From NCBI GenBank assembly GCA_020634215.1, contig JACKCD010000029.1, positions 1-64,000 on the forward strand: a stretch of DNA of 64,000 nt, in the 5' to 3' direction. Shown here in pieces: positions 46,119 to 53,677 of this stretch (its first letter is position 1; every line of letters begins with the position of its first letter). The position numbers and the translations under genes were made by a program. The notes beneath the pieces are model-generated. The model was not told the DNA's origin, ran no database searches, and saw only the letters and a program-made list of their open reading frames with translations. The DNA is from Ardenticatenaceae bacterium (lineage in GTDB: Bacteria > Chloroflexota > Anaerolineae > Promineifilales > Promineifilaceae).

Positions 46119-47033
46119 ATGCCGGAAACGATGATTAGTTCCAAAACAAAGACGGTGATTATTGGCCCAGAACGGCCGTTTACCATCATTGGCGAGCGTA
46201 TTAACCCCACTGGGCGCAAACTGCTGGCGCGAGAAATGGCCGCCGGTAACTATGAGCGCGTCGTCAACGATGCCATTGCCCAAGTTCAGGCCGGTGCCCA
46301 TATGTTGGATGTCAATGCTGGCATCCCGCTGGCTGACGAACCCGCCATTTTGGCCGAAGCCATCCGGCTGGTGCAGTCCGTCACCGATGTGCCGCTTTCG
46401 ATTGACTCCTCCATTATAGAAGCGCTGGAAAGCGGGCTGGCGGCGTATGAAGGGAAGGCGCTGCTGAACTCGGTGACGGGAGAAGAGGAGAGGCTAGAGA
46501 TAGTGCTGCCGCTGGTCAAAAAGTATGGCTGCGCCGTCATCGGCATTTCTAATGACGAAACCGGGATTTCGGAAGACCCAGACGTGCGTTTTGCCGTTGC
46601 CAAGAAGATTGTCGAACGCGCCATGGATTACGGCATTCCGCGTGAGGATGTACTGATTGACCCGCTGGTGATGCCAATTGGGGCACTGCGCTACGCGGGA
46701 AAGCAAGTTTTTCGCATTGTCCACCGCTGCCTGACGGAGCTTGGGGTCAATACTTGCTGCGGCGCCAGCAACGTTTCGTTTGGGTTGCCAAATCGTGGGC
46801 CGTTGAATGGCACTTTTTTGGCAATGGCGATGTCGGCGGGAATGACCTCAGCTATCACCAACCCCATTGAGGAGCATATCAAGACGGCGATTATGGCTGC
46901 TGATGTGATGATGGGGCATGATGAAAACTGCCTGGACTGGATTGCGGCTAACCGCCCACCGGTTGACCCAGCGGCAGCGGCCGAAAGTGGCGAAGGGCGG
47001 CAGCGGCGCGAGGGGCGGCGGCGGCGCGGCTAG
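46119..47033 (+). CDS. Methyltetrahydrofolate:corrinoid methyltransferase (pterin-binding domain)
   Basis: 304 residues from ATG 46119, RBS GAGGAGC 8 nt upstream, 2 nt after the metF stop. DHPS/AcsE-like TIM barrel: I-G-E-R-I-N-P-T-G-R-K near residue 17, L-D-V-N-A-G, D-S-S near 80 and S-N-V-S-F-G-L-P (about 218-225). It moves the N5-methyl of methyl-THF to Co(I) of the corrinoid protein. AACGGCCGTT at 46171 encodes E-R-P-F near the N-terminus. The C-terminus ends G-R-Q-R-R-E-G-R-R-R-R-G, the third Arg-rich tail in the operon. Confidence 0.9.
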   Translation: MPETMISSKTKTVIIGPERPFTIIGERINPTGRKLLAREMAAGNYERVVNDAIAQVQAGAHMLDVNAGIPLADEPAILAEAIRLVQSVTDVPLSIDSSIIEALESGLAAYEGKALLNSVTGEEERLEIVLPLVKKYGCAVIGISNDETGISEDPDVRFAVAKKIVERAMDYGIPREDVLIDPLVMPIGALRYAGKQVFRIVHRCLTELGVNTCCGASNVSFGLPNRGPLNGTFLAMAMSAGMTSAITNPIEEHIKTAIMAADVMMGHDENCLDWIAANRPPVDPAAAAESGEGRQRREGRRRRG

Positions 47034-47045
47034 GAGGCTTTTGTG

Positions 47046-47073
47046 GTAGGGCAAGTTTGCAAACTTACCCTAC
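47046..47073. repeat. Near-perfect inverted repeat after the methyl-transfer operon
   Basis: GTAGGGCAAGTTT pairs with AAACTTACCCTAC (one mismatch) around GC. It follows the operon by about 12 nt and precedes the VOC gene; it may be the operon terminator, without a U-tract. Confidence 0.65.
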
Positions 47074-47090
47074 ATTCACATAGGTGCAAG

Positions 47091-47498
47091 ATGATTATGT
47101 ACCGGGACGCGATGGTGAACTATTATGTGCATGATGTTGAGGGTGTGGCGGCATTTTACTGCCAGCATTTTGGTTTTCGGGAAACATTTCGCACGCCGGA
47201 AAGCGGAACGGCCGTTCACATCGAAGTCCGTCTGGGTGAATTCCTGCTCGGTTTTGCCTCCATTGAAGCCGCCCGCGCCATGCACCAACTCCCGCTCAAC
47301 CCCGGTTTGCCACGCGGCGAGGTCGCTTTGTGGACAGACGATGTGGATAAAGCCTTTGCCACCCTGACCGCCCAAGGCATTCGCCCCATTGTCCCGCCGC
47401 ACGATTTTCTTATCACGCCGCCGCTGCGGGCGGCCTGGGTTGAAGACCCGGAGGGCAATCCCATCCAGCTTGTTTGTCGGCGCAAGGAAACGCAATAG
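47091..47498 (+). CDS. VOC-family (glyoxalase/bleomycin-resistance) protein
   Basis: 135 residues from ATG 47091 (AGGTG upstream). Paired beta-alpha-beta-beta-beta modules: V-N-Y-Y-V-H-D-V-E-G near residue 9 and W-V-E-D-P-E-G-N-P-I-Q-L-V near the end, with the usual E/H metal positions. Such proteins may be lyases, dioxygenases or binding proteins; no substrate can be named. AACGGCCGTT at 47207 encodes T-A-V. Confidence 0.82.
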   Translation: MIMYRDAMVNYYVHDVEGVAAFYCQHFGFRETFRTPESGTAVHIEVRLGEFLLGFASIEAARAMHQLPLNPGLPRGEVALWTDDVDKAFATLTAQGIRPIVPPHDFLITPPLRAAWVEDPEGNPIQLVCRRKETQ

Positions 47499-47521
47499 AC
47501 GTTTGACAACTTGGTGATTTT

Positions 47522-47563
47522 GGAGATTGGAGATTGATGAAGGTTTATCAATCTCCAATCTCC
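47522..47563. repeat. Intergenic inverted repeat, GGAGATT heptamer family
   Basis: Perfect 17-bp arms 47522-47538 and 47547-47563 with an 8-nt loop, between the convergent VOC and amidinotransferase genes. Confidence 0.9.
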
Positions 47564-47569
47564 CTTGTA

Positions 47570-47605
47570 AATTATGAATTATGAAGGATGAAGGATGAAT
47601 TTTCA
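47570..47605. repeat. Period-7 tandem tract AATTATG/AAGGATG
   Basis: Two AATTATG and two AAGGATG heptamers in tandem, then a short complement TTCATCC. It follows directly on the preceding inverted repeat; 47606-47661 holds one AACGGCCGTT (47646) and no gene. Confidence 0.65.
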
Positions 47606-47661
47606 TCCATTCGTGGTGCGCTATGGCGCATGTTGTCTCCTCAAAAACGGCCGTTTTCCCC

Positions 47662-48603
47662 CTACTGCACCAAAATCGGGCAGGTCATACAGTGCGCCCC
47701 GCCGTTACCCAAAAACAGCGTTTCCGACGGGAAGCCATCCACCTGCCATCCCCGCCGTCGTAGTTCATCCATCAGCCGCGTCGCTTCGGCAAAGCCAACG
47801 GCCGTTTTTCCCCGCCGCGTCACCACCACATTCAAATGCCCATCCAGCCGCTCCTGCTCCGTAATCGGAATCATCTCAATCCCCAGCCCCGCCAGATAAT
47901 CCAAAAACATCACGTGGCGATGGTCGCTTTTACCCGCTTCATAGAGCCGACACGGGAATAGTTCAAAGCTCTCCTTGTGAATCAGGCACAGCTTCTCGTT
48001 GATCATCATAAACGAGCCGTCAATGTGGATTTGATCCTGCGGCACCGGCACTTCGAGAAAATATTTGACCTGGCTGCCTAGTACCAGATCGCGCAGGGCG
48101 CGGGTTCCCACTTCATTGGCGCGGCTGCACAGCCCAGCAACGGCCGTTTCCTCCCCCACCAGCGTCACCCCACCCCCTTCCAAAAAGCCCGGCTGCTCAA
48201 TCGCCCCCAGCACCGGAATCCCCAGCCGTTTAAACGCTCGCCCTAAAATATGGGCATCCCCCCAGCGGCCGCGCAAGTGCATTCCCATCAGCACCGCCCC
48301 GCCGCGAAACATCATCGCCAGGTCGCGGGTATAGGTCATGTTGGGGCGATAGCGAATATAGTTGAGCGAATCGTCGTCATCGGCCAGGACATCGGTCAAC
48401 ATCAACGTTTCCACCCCGTGGCTTTGCAGCTTGCCCACCATCACATCGTAGTCGGCCACAAACCGCGCCACATCCACAGGGGCATCAAAATGGAATTCAT
48501 CCAGCGTGTTGGGGCGCACCATGTGCAGTTCCACGCCCGGCCGGTGCATCAGCACCTGCTTCAAGTCGCCATAGGCAGATTGGACACCATAGGTTGTTGG
48601 CAT
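47662..48603 (-). CDS. Arginine deiminase / dimethylargininase-family protein
   Basis: 313 residues, ATG 48603 with AAGGAG 5 nt upstream. Pentein-fold amidinotransferase superfamily: Y-T-R-D-L-A-M near residue 92, E-G-G-G-V near 143, catalytic histidine in Q-I-H-I-D-G-S-F, and catalytic cysteine near the C-terminus in G-N-G-G-A-H-C-M-T-C. It hydrolyses an arginine-like guanidinium to citrulline plus ammonia or an amine. The size suits dimethylargininase or a small arginine deiminase; neighbours do not decide. Confidence 0.87.
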   Translation of the reverse strand: MPTTYGVQSAYGDLKQVLMHRPGVELHMVRPNTLDEFHFDAPVDVARFVADYDVMVGKLQSHGVETLMLTDVLADDDDSLNYIRYRPNMTYTRDLAMMFRGGAVLMGMHLRGRWGDAHILGRAFKRLGIPVLGAIEQPGFLEGGGVTLVGEETAVAGLCSRANEVGTRALRDLVLGSQVKYFLEVPVPQDQIHIDGSFMMINEKLCLIHKESFELFPCRLYEAGKSDHRHVMFLDYLAGLGIEMIPITEQERLDGHLNVVVTRRGKTAVGFAEATRLMDELRRRGWQVDGFPSETLFLGNGGAHCMTCPILVQ

Positions 48604-48618
48604 AGTTCTCCTTGTTTC

Positions 48619-48674
48619 GGTAATCGGTAATCAGTAGACTGGCTAATTACTGACTACTGATTACCGATGACTGA
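48619..48674. repeat. GGTAATC-family inverted repeat running into the P450 gene end
   Basis: Perfect 12-bp arms 48626-48637 and 48654-48665, flanked by further heptamers. The right arm supplies the P450 stop codon and its last codons. Confidence 0.85.
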
Positions 48675-49998
48675 TTACTCTCATTTCAATTCCCCCTTCC
48701 GCTTCCATCACAAAGCCCGGTTTTTCCACCGGCGGCGCGGGCAGGCCGTAGCGCAGGCGGCGCTGCTGCAAAATGGTTGGCACCACCAGCTGCATCTCCA
48801 TCATGGCAAATGAATCACCGATGCACTTTTTGGGGCCGCCCAGGAAGGGGATAAAGGCAAAATTATGGCGGTTTTTGGTCTGCTCCGGGGCAAAGCGGTC
48901 GGGGTTAAACTGCTCCGGGTTATCCCAATAGCGCGGGTCGCGGTGCAGGCCACGAATGTTAAGGACCAAGTGGGTACCTTTAGCAATGTGGTAATCGCCA
49001 AACTCGTCGTCGGCATCGGCTTCGCGCAGGGTGACGTAAACGGGTGGGTAGAGCCGCAGCGTTTCGGAAATGACCTGCTGGGTGTAGGGCATCTGGGGCA
49101 AATCATCCAGCGTGGGTGGGCGAGCCATGCCAACCACGGCTTCTACCTCAGCCAACAGCCGCGCCTCAATACCTGGATGCTGCGACAGCAGGTAAAAGAG
49201 CCACATCATCGTCAATGCCGTCGTTTCGTGCCCGGCAAAGACAATGCCGCCCATTTCGCCCACCAAATCTTCGCTGCTGAAAGAACGGCCGTTTTCCTCC
49301 AAATGTGCCCCAATCAATGTATCCAGCAGGTCGCCCTTCACCTCGCCGCTCGCCAACCGACCCTCGACAAGGCGGCGGAGGAGGGAATAGCGGTGAGAAA
49401 CGGCCGTTTTTACCCGCCGATTCGCCGGAGTAGGCAACCAAAGCGGCGGCACCCAAATAGACGACGCTCGCTCAAAGGTAAACGCCGAAGCCAATTCATA
49501 CGTCTCCTGCAGCTCATCCGTCTCCGCCCCCACATCAGCACTGAACATCGTGCGGCCAATAATCCGCATTGTCAGCGTTTTCATAGCGTAGCCCAAATTC
49601 ACCGCTTGCCCTGGCTGCCAACTCCCGGCCAGCCGCCCCGCCTCCTCGGTCATAATCTCCGCAAAGCGGGCAATTTGCTGCCGATGAAAAGCGGGCTGCA
49701 TCAGCCGCCGCCGCCACAGCCACTCCTCCCAGTTGTCGGTGTTAAACATCAGCTCTGGCCCATCCAGCCGGTTCAGGCGGCTTAGGCGACGTTCGCGGGG
49801 GTAATTTTTGACGTTTTTCTGCAAAATATGCTGCAAAAAGTCAGGCTCCGTCACCACCCAATATTCCAGAAACGGCCCCAGCCCAATGCGAACAACCGGC
49901 GCAAGCTGCCCCGAACTCAGCCAAAAGTGCAGCGGATCAGCACGGTAGCTCAAAAAATCACGAAAAACAGGCACCCCGTCACGGCGACGTGGAGGCAT
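48661..49998 (-). CDS. Cytochrome P450
   Basis: 445 residues from ATG 49998 (AGGAG 7 nt upstream); an upstream in-frame TTG is less likely. Soluble bacterial-type P450 of the CYP102/CYP4-like style. I-helix A-G-H-E-T-T oxygen site, E-T-L-R K-helix motif, and haem-thiolate C392 in F-L-G-G-P-K-K-C-I-G. Substrate unknown; no ferredoxin or reductase gene is adjacent. The last residues and stop are encoded by an intergenic repeat, so the C-terminus may have been reset by repeat insertion. Confidence 0.93.
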   Translation of the reverse strand: MPPRRRDGVPVFRDFLSYRADPLHFWLSSGQLAPVVRIGLGPFLEYWVVTEPDFLQHILQKNVKNYPRERRLSRLNRLDGPELMFNTDNWEEWLWRRRLMQPAFHRQQIARFAEIMTEEAGRLAGSWQPGQAVNLGYAMKTLTMRIIGRTMFSADVGAETDELQETYELASAFTFERASSIWVPPLWLPTPANRRVKTAVSHRYSLLRRLVEGRLASGEVKGDLLDTLIGAHLEENGRSFSSEDLVGEMGGIVFAGHETTALTMMWLFYLLSQHPGIEARLLAEVEAVVGMARPPTLDDLPQMPYTQQVISETLRLYPPVYVTLREADADDEFGDYHIAKGTHLVLNIRGLHRDPRYWDNPEQFNPDRFAPEQTKNRHNFAFIPFLGGPKKCIGDSFAMMEMQLVVPTILQQRRLRYGLPAPPVEKPGFVMEAEGGIEMRVISHR

Positions 49999-50021
49999 AT
50001 CGTACTCCTCTCGTGCCAATA

Positions 50022-50079
50022 GGACGCTGATATACCTGATTCAAAAGATCAATCAGGTACATCAGGCAAATCTGCGTCC
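50022..50079. repeat. Intergenic inverted repeat, ACGCAGATTTACCTGAT family
   Basis: Arms 50022-50040 and 50061-50079 match at 16 of 19 positions, between pepT and the P450 gene (same direction). Confidence 0.8.
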
Positions 50080-50102
50080 TATTCTTATTCATGGTAATAT
50101 GC

Positions 50103-51368
50103 TCACTCTTGTATCGCCTGCCCCCAAAGCTCGAGCAAATTCAAACACATTTGCACCGATTTTTGCATATCTTGCAGGCTAATCCACTCCTGCGGGCCAT
50201 GAATGTTCTGCATTCCGGTGAACAAGTTGGGCGTAGGCAGCCCCATTTCAGTGAGGCGGGAGCCATCGGTGCCGCCGCGAATGGGGTTGCTGATGATGGG
50301 CAGCCCTAACTGCTCGACAGCTTGCCTGGCAAGTGCAACCGGGCGTGGGTCTTTGTCCAGCCAGTAACGCATGTTGCGGTATTGGGGGGTGATACTCACA
50401 GTCACTTTGGCGCGGGGTTCAACGGCCTGAATCTTGCTGGCGGCTTCGTAAATAAGGCCACCGTGTTCCTCTAGCCCGCCCATTTCAAAGTCGCGCAAGA
50501 TAAAGTGGAGTTCGGCAAAAGCGGCCGTTCCTTTGAGTTCATAGAGATGGATAAACCCTTCTCGGCCGGCCGTCGTTTCTGGCGTGCGCGTCTCCTGCGG
50601 CAGCGATTCCACAAATTTGGCGGCCAGGTGCAGCGCGTTGACCAGCACCCCCTTGGCCGCCCCCGGGTGTGCCGCTACCCCCGCAATTTGCACCAGTGCC
50701 TTGTCGGCCGAAAATGTTTCGGACTCCACTTCACCGGCCGTTCCCCCATCCAGCGTATACCCCACATCAGCCACCACATCAGCCACAAGCTGCCGGTTCA
50801 CCCCGCGCCCAATCTCCTCATCCGGCGTAAAACAAACGCGCAGTGGGGCATGGGGAATGGTGGGGTCGGCCAGCAGCAGCTTTGCCAGTGCCATAATGAT
50901 AGCAACCCCGGCCTTGTCATCCGCTCCTAGCAACGTTTTGCCACTGGCAGTAATGAGATCCTCGCCAATTTTGCCAGCCAAAGCAGAAATCGTGGCTGGA
51001 TCAAGCACCTGGCTTGGGTCATCAGGCAGCGTGATGGGCTGCCCCTGGTAATTACGGTGAACCAGCGGCCGGACGTTCGTACCACTGTAGGCAGGAGCGG
51101 TATCCACGTGGGCAAAAAGGGCAACAGTTGGGGCATTTTCCTGTCCCATCGTTCCTGGAACAGTGGCAATCACAGCACCATAATCGGTGACATAGGCATT
51201 CTCAGCCCCCATCGCCACCAGTTCCGTCGCCAGTAGATTGAGCAAATCATACTGTTTGGCCGTGCTGGGTGCCGTAGGCGAGTTTTCGTCGCTTTGGGTG
51301 TCAATTTGTACATAGCGCAAAAAACGCGCTTCGAGATCGGCAAGTTGTTGAGCTTGATTCATGATCAT
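50103..51368 (-). CDS. pepT: Peptidase T-like tripeptidase (M20 family)
   Basis: 421 residues; ATG 51368 has AAGGA 5 nt upstream, and ATG 51362 is an alternative. M20B metallopeptidase cutting N-terminal residues from tripeptides. Di-zinc ligands: H-V-D-T-A near residue 88, G-A-D-D-K-A-G near 150 and D-E-E-I-G-R-G near 188; R-G-G-T-D-G-S-R near 370 closes the active site. Cytoplasmic. No AACGGCCGTT. Confidence 0.93.
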   Translation of the reverse strand: MIMNQAQQLADLEARFLRYVQIDTQSDENSPTAPSTAKQYDLLNLLATELVAMGAENAYVTDYGAVIATVPGTMGQENAPTVALFAHVDTAPAYSGTNVRPLVHRNYQGQPITLPDDPSQVLDPATISALAGKIGEDLITASGKTLLGADDKAGVAIIMALAKLLLADPTIPHAPLRVCFTPDEEIGRGVNRQLVADVVADVGYTLDGGTAGEVESETFSADKALVQIAGVAAHPGAAKGVLVNALHLAAKFVESLPQETRTPETTAGREGFIHLYELKGTAAFAELHFILRDFEMGGLEEHGGLIYEAASKIQAVEPRAKVTVSITPQYRNMRYWLDKDPRPVALARQAVEQLGLPIISNPIRGGTDGSRLTEMGLPTPNLFTGMQNIHGPQEWISLQDMQKSVQMCLNLLELWGQAIQE

Positions 51369-51423
51369 TGTTGTCCTTGTAAGCCAAGAAGTTACAGTGA
51401 ATTAACAAATTAATCGGGCAAAT

Positions 51424-51505
51424 GTCATTCCGAGCGAAGTCTTCGGAGCGAGGAATCCTTCATGATACAGAAACAGAAAGATTCCTCGGAGGACCTCGGA
51501 ATGAC
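51424..51505. repeat. Intergenic compound inverted repeat (GTCATTCCGAG...)
   Basis: Outer arms 51424-51434 and 51495-51505, inner arms 51449-51457 and 51480-51488, all perfect, forming a nested hairpin. It lies in the 223-bp gap between rhomboid and pepT; the rest of the gap (51506-51591) shows nothing. Confidence 0.85.
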
Positions 51506-51591
51506 AGGAAAAGGTGCATTGTCTTTCTACCCATTTATTTTTTGTAGATATATAAGAACTTCTTGGAAGAAATTGCATTACTAAATGGTCA

Positions 51592-52311
51592 CTAATAGCG
51601 ATAACGACTGGCGCGTTCGTAAAGCATTTCGCGGCGCAGGTCGGCCGGGGGTTGGGGGACGATGCGCATGAAGAACCAGCCCAAAACGGCTCCAGCAACA
51701 AAACCACCGATGTGGGCAAAAAAGGCTACGCCACCACCCGTTTCCACCCCCAGCGAAAGCAGGCCGTTAAAAAGCTGGAGTACAAACCATAGTGCCAGCA
51801 CAGCCCAAGCAGGCCAATCGGCCATGCGGCTGAAAAGACCGAGGGGGATAATGCCGCGCACGCGCACGCCGGGAAAAAGCACCAAATAGCAGCCCAACAC
51901 CCCGGCAATCGCGCCACTGGCACCCACCAGCGGAATTTGGGAGGTGGGGTCAATGATGACCTGGGCAAAGATAGCGACAAAGCCGCTGGCGAAGTAAAGG
52001 AGAAGATAGAGCAGCCGGCCGAATCGATCCTCAATATTATCGCCAAACAAATAGAGGTAGAGCATGTTGCCACCCAAATGCGCCCAGCCGCCGTGCAAAA
52101 ACATGCTGCGAAGACTATCAAGCAGCGATTCTAGCGAAAAAGGGGCAGCAGTGAGGTTGGCGGGGACGACGGAAATATCCAGAATGGCGCGTTGGAGTTG
52201 GTCGGCTGAGAGCGTTTGCTCCCAAAGAAAAACAAGAACGTTGAGAGCGATGAGACCAAAAGTGAACAGCGGCCAGCGGCGGGTGGGGTTTAGGTCTTGG
52301 AGTGGAATCAT
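51592..52311 (-). CDS. Rhomboid-family intramembrane serine protease
   Basis: 239 residues with six or seven membrane helices. Catalytic dyad: serine in G-A-S-G-A-I-A-G near residue 132 and histidine in F-A-H-I-G-G-F near 204; H-G-G-W-A-H-L-G-G-N-M (about 73-83) is the conserved L1/TM2 motif. It cleaves transmembrane helices of unknown target proteins. No partner gene adjacent. Confidence 0.92.
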   Translation of the reverse strand: MIPLQDLNPTRRWPLFTFGLIALNVLVFLWEQTLSADQLQRAILDISVVPANLTAAPFSLESLLDSLRSMFLHGGWAHLGGNMLYLYLFGDNIEDRFGRLLYLLLYFASGFVAIFAQVIIDPTSQIPLVGASGAIAGVLGCYLVLFPGVRVRGIIPLGLFSRMADWPAWAVLALWFVLQLFNGLLSLGVETGGGVAFFAHIGGFVAGAVLGWFFMRIVPQPPADLRREMLYERASRYRY

Positions 52312-52350
52312 AATCTGCTTTTGAAGGGCATAAACTGGCTTTTGCTTGGG

Positions 52351-52401
52351 ATTAGGGATTGGAGATTAAAGACGGTCAATCTCCAATCTCCAATCCCTAA
52401 T
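52351..52401. repeat. Intergenic inverted repeat, GGAGATT heptamer family
   Basis: Perfect 17-bp arms 52351-52367 and 52385-52401. Between divergent genes, so not a simple terminator. The remainder (52402-52520) must hold the aminotransferase promoter; none is clear. Confidence 0.88.
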
Positions 52402-52520
52402 CTCCAGCCAATTTATGACCTCATGTACCTAGTTTTGTCTATTGTAAAGGATCATGGCTTGTCGGGCGATAATGAGGGACAATTAGGTCATTATCTATTT
52501 TGGAGGCGTTTGTTTGTAGG

Positions 52521-53624
52521 ATGTTACCAAAACGAAAGTTGATGATTCCGGGGCCGGCCGAAGTTGAAGACGTGGTGCTGGCTGAAATGGGCAAGCAGGT
52601 AGCGGCTCATTATGGGCCGGAGTGGGCGGAACTGTACGGGGAAACCGTCAATTTGCTAAAGGGTATCTTTGGCACAGAGGGTGATGTTTTTTTGCTGGCA
52701 GGACCGGGCAATGCTGGGGTAGAAGCGGTGGTAGCGACGCTGTTTGCACCGGGAGAACGGGTGCTGATTGGCAACAACGGCTTTTTTGGCGACCGAATGG
52801 GGGAGATTGCGCGGGCACGGGAGCTGGATGTGGTCGAAGTAACGGCCGTTTGGGGCAACCCCCTCGACCCATCTGCCATTGATGCTGCCCTGCGCCAAGA
52901 CCCGACCATTGCTGGGCTAATCGCCGTGCATCATGAAACCTCCACCGGCGTCTTGAACCCCGTCCAGCAGCTTGGTGCGGTGGCGCGGCGGCACGGCGTG
53001 CTGTTCGCTGTGGATGCCGTTGCTTCGCTAGGCGCGGAAATGGTCAAAATGGATGCCTGGGGGATTGATGCCTGCGTCGCTTCGTCCAACAAGGGGCTGG
53101 GGTCGTTTCCAGGACTGGCACCAGTGGCAGTAGGCAAGCAGGTGTGGGAACAAATTGCCCACAAAACCCACAAGGCAGGCTGGTATCTGGATTTGCGGAC
53201 GTGGCAAAAGTACAGCCATGATGCCTGGCATCCCTCGCCAGTAACGGTTAGCTCGAATGCGGTGGAGGCACTGCACGCCGGGGTACAGGCGATTGTTGAG
53301 GAAGGGCTAGAAAACCGAGCAGCGGAGTTTAAGCGGATTGCCACGCTGTTTCGGGGCGAGATTGTCAAGCGGGGGTTTGGGCTGCTGGCGGAAGGGAATT
53401 GTGCGTCGTCGGTATTAACGGCCGTTACACCCCCACCCGACCTCGACATCACCCACATGCTCAACACCCTGCGCGAAGAAAAAGGCATCCACGTCGGCAA
53501 CGGGCTGGGCAAGCTCTACGGCCACATGGCTCGCGTCGGCCACTTGGGACGGGCACGGTCAGAGGCGTATGTGGCGGCGTTGTTGGAAGCGATTGATGAT
53601 TATATGACAGAGGTAGCCGGATAA
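52521..53624 (+). CDS. Class V PLP aminotransferase (serine/alanine-glyoxylate type)
   Basis: 367 residues from ATG 52521. Fold-type I class V: opening M-I-P-G-P-A-E-V near residue 8, G-P-G-N-A-G-V-E-A near 61, H-H-E-T-S-T-G-V near 137, D-A-V-A-S-L-G and PLP lysine in S-S-N-K-G-L-G. Best fit is alanine-glyoxylate or serine-pyruvate aminotransferase. Two AACGGCCGTT copies (52841, 53417) encode T-A-V; at both, base composition turns from G-rich to C-rich. Confidence 0.9.
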   Translation: MLPKRKLMIPGPAEVEDVVLAEMGKQVAAHYGPEWAELYGETVNLLKGIFGTEGDVFLLAGPGNAGVEAVVATLFAPGERVLIGNNGFFGDRMGEIARARELDVVEVTAVWGNPLDPSAIDAALRQDPTIAGLIAVHHETSTGVLNPVQQLGAVARRHGVLFAVDAVASLGAEMVKMDAWGIDACVASSNKGLGSFPGLAPVAVGKQVWEQIAHKTHKAGWYLDLRTWQKYSHDAWHPSPVTVSSNAVEALHAGVQAIVEEGLENRAAEFKRIATLFRGEIVKRGFGLLAEGNCASSVLTAVTPPPDLDITHMLNTLREEKGIHVGNGLGKLYGHMARVGHLGRARSEAYVAALLEAIDDYMTEVAG

Positions 53625-53626
53625 GA

Positions 53627-53670
53627 CGTGGTGCGTGGTACATGATACGCTACGCACCACGCACCACGTA
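53627..53670. repeat. Intergenic inverted repeat, GTGGTGC heptamer family
   Basis: Perfect 14-bp arms 53627-53640 and 53657-53670 filling the 53-bp gap between two same-direction genes. Confidence 0.88.
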
Positions 53671-53677
53671 ACTGGGC

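Noticed and set aside
23107..52401. Spaced intergenic repeats considered as CRISPR arrays
   Set aside because: The repeats are single hairpins at different loci, with no regular spacers and no cas genes.
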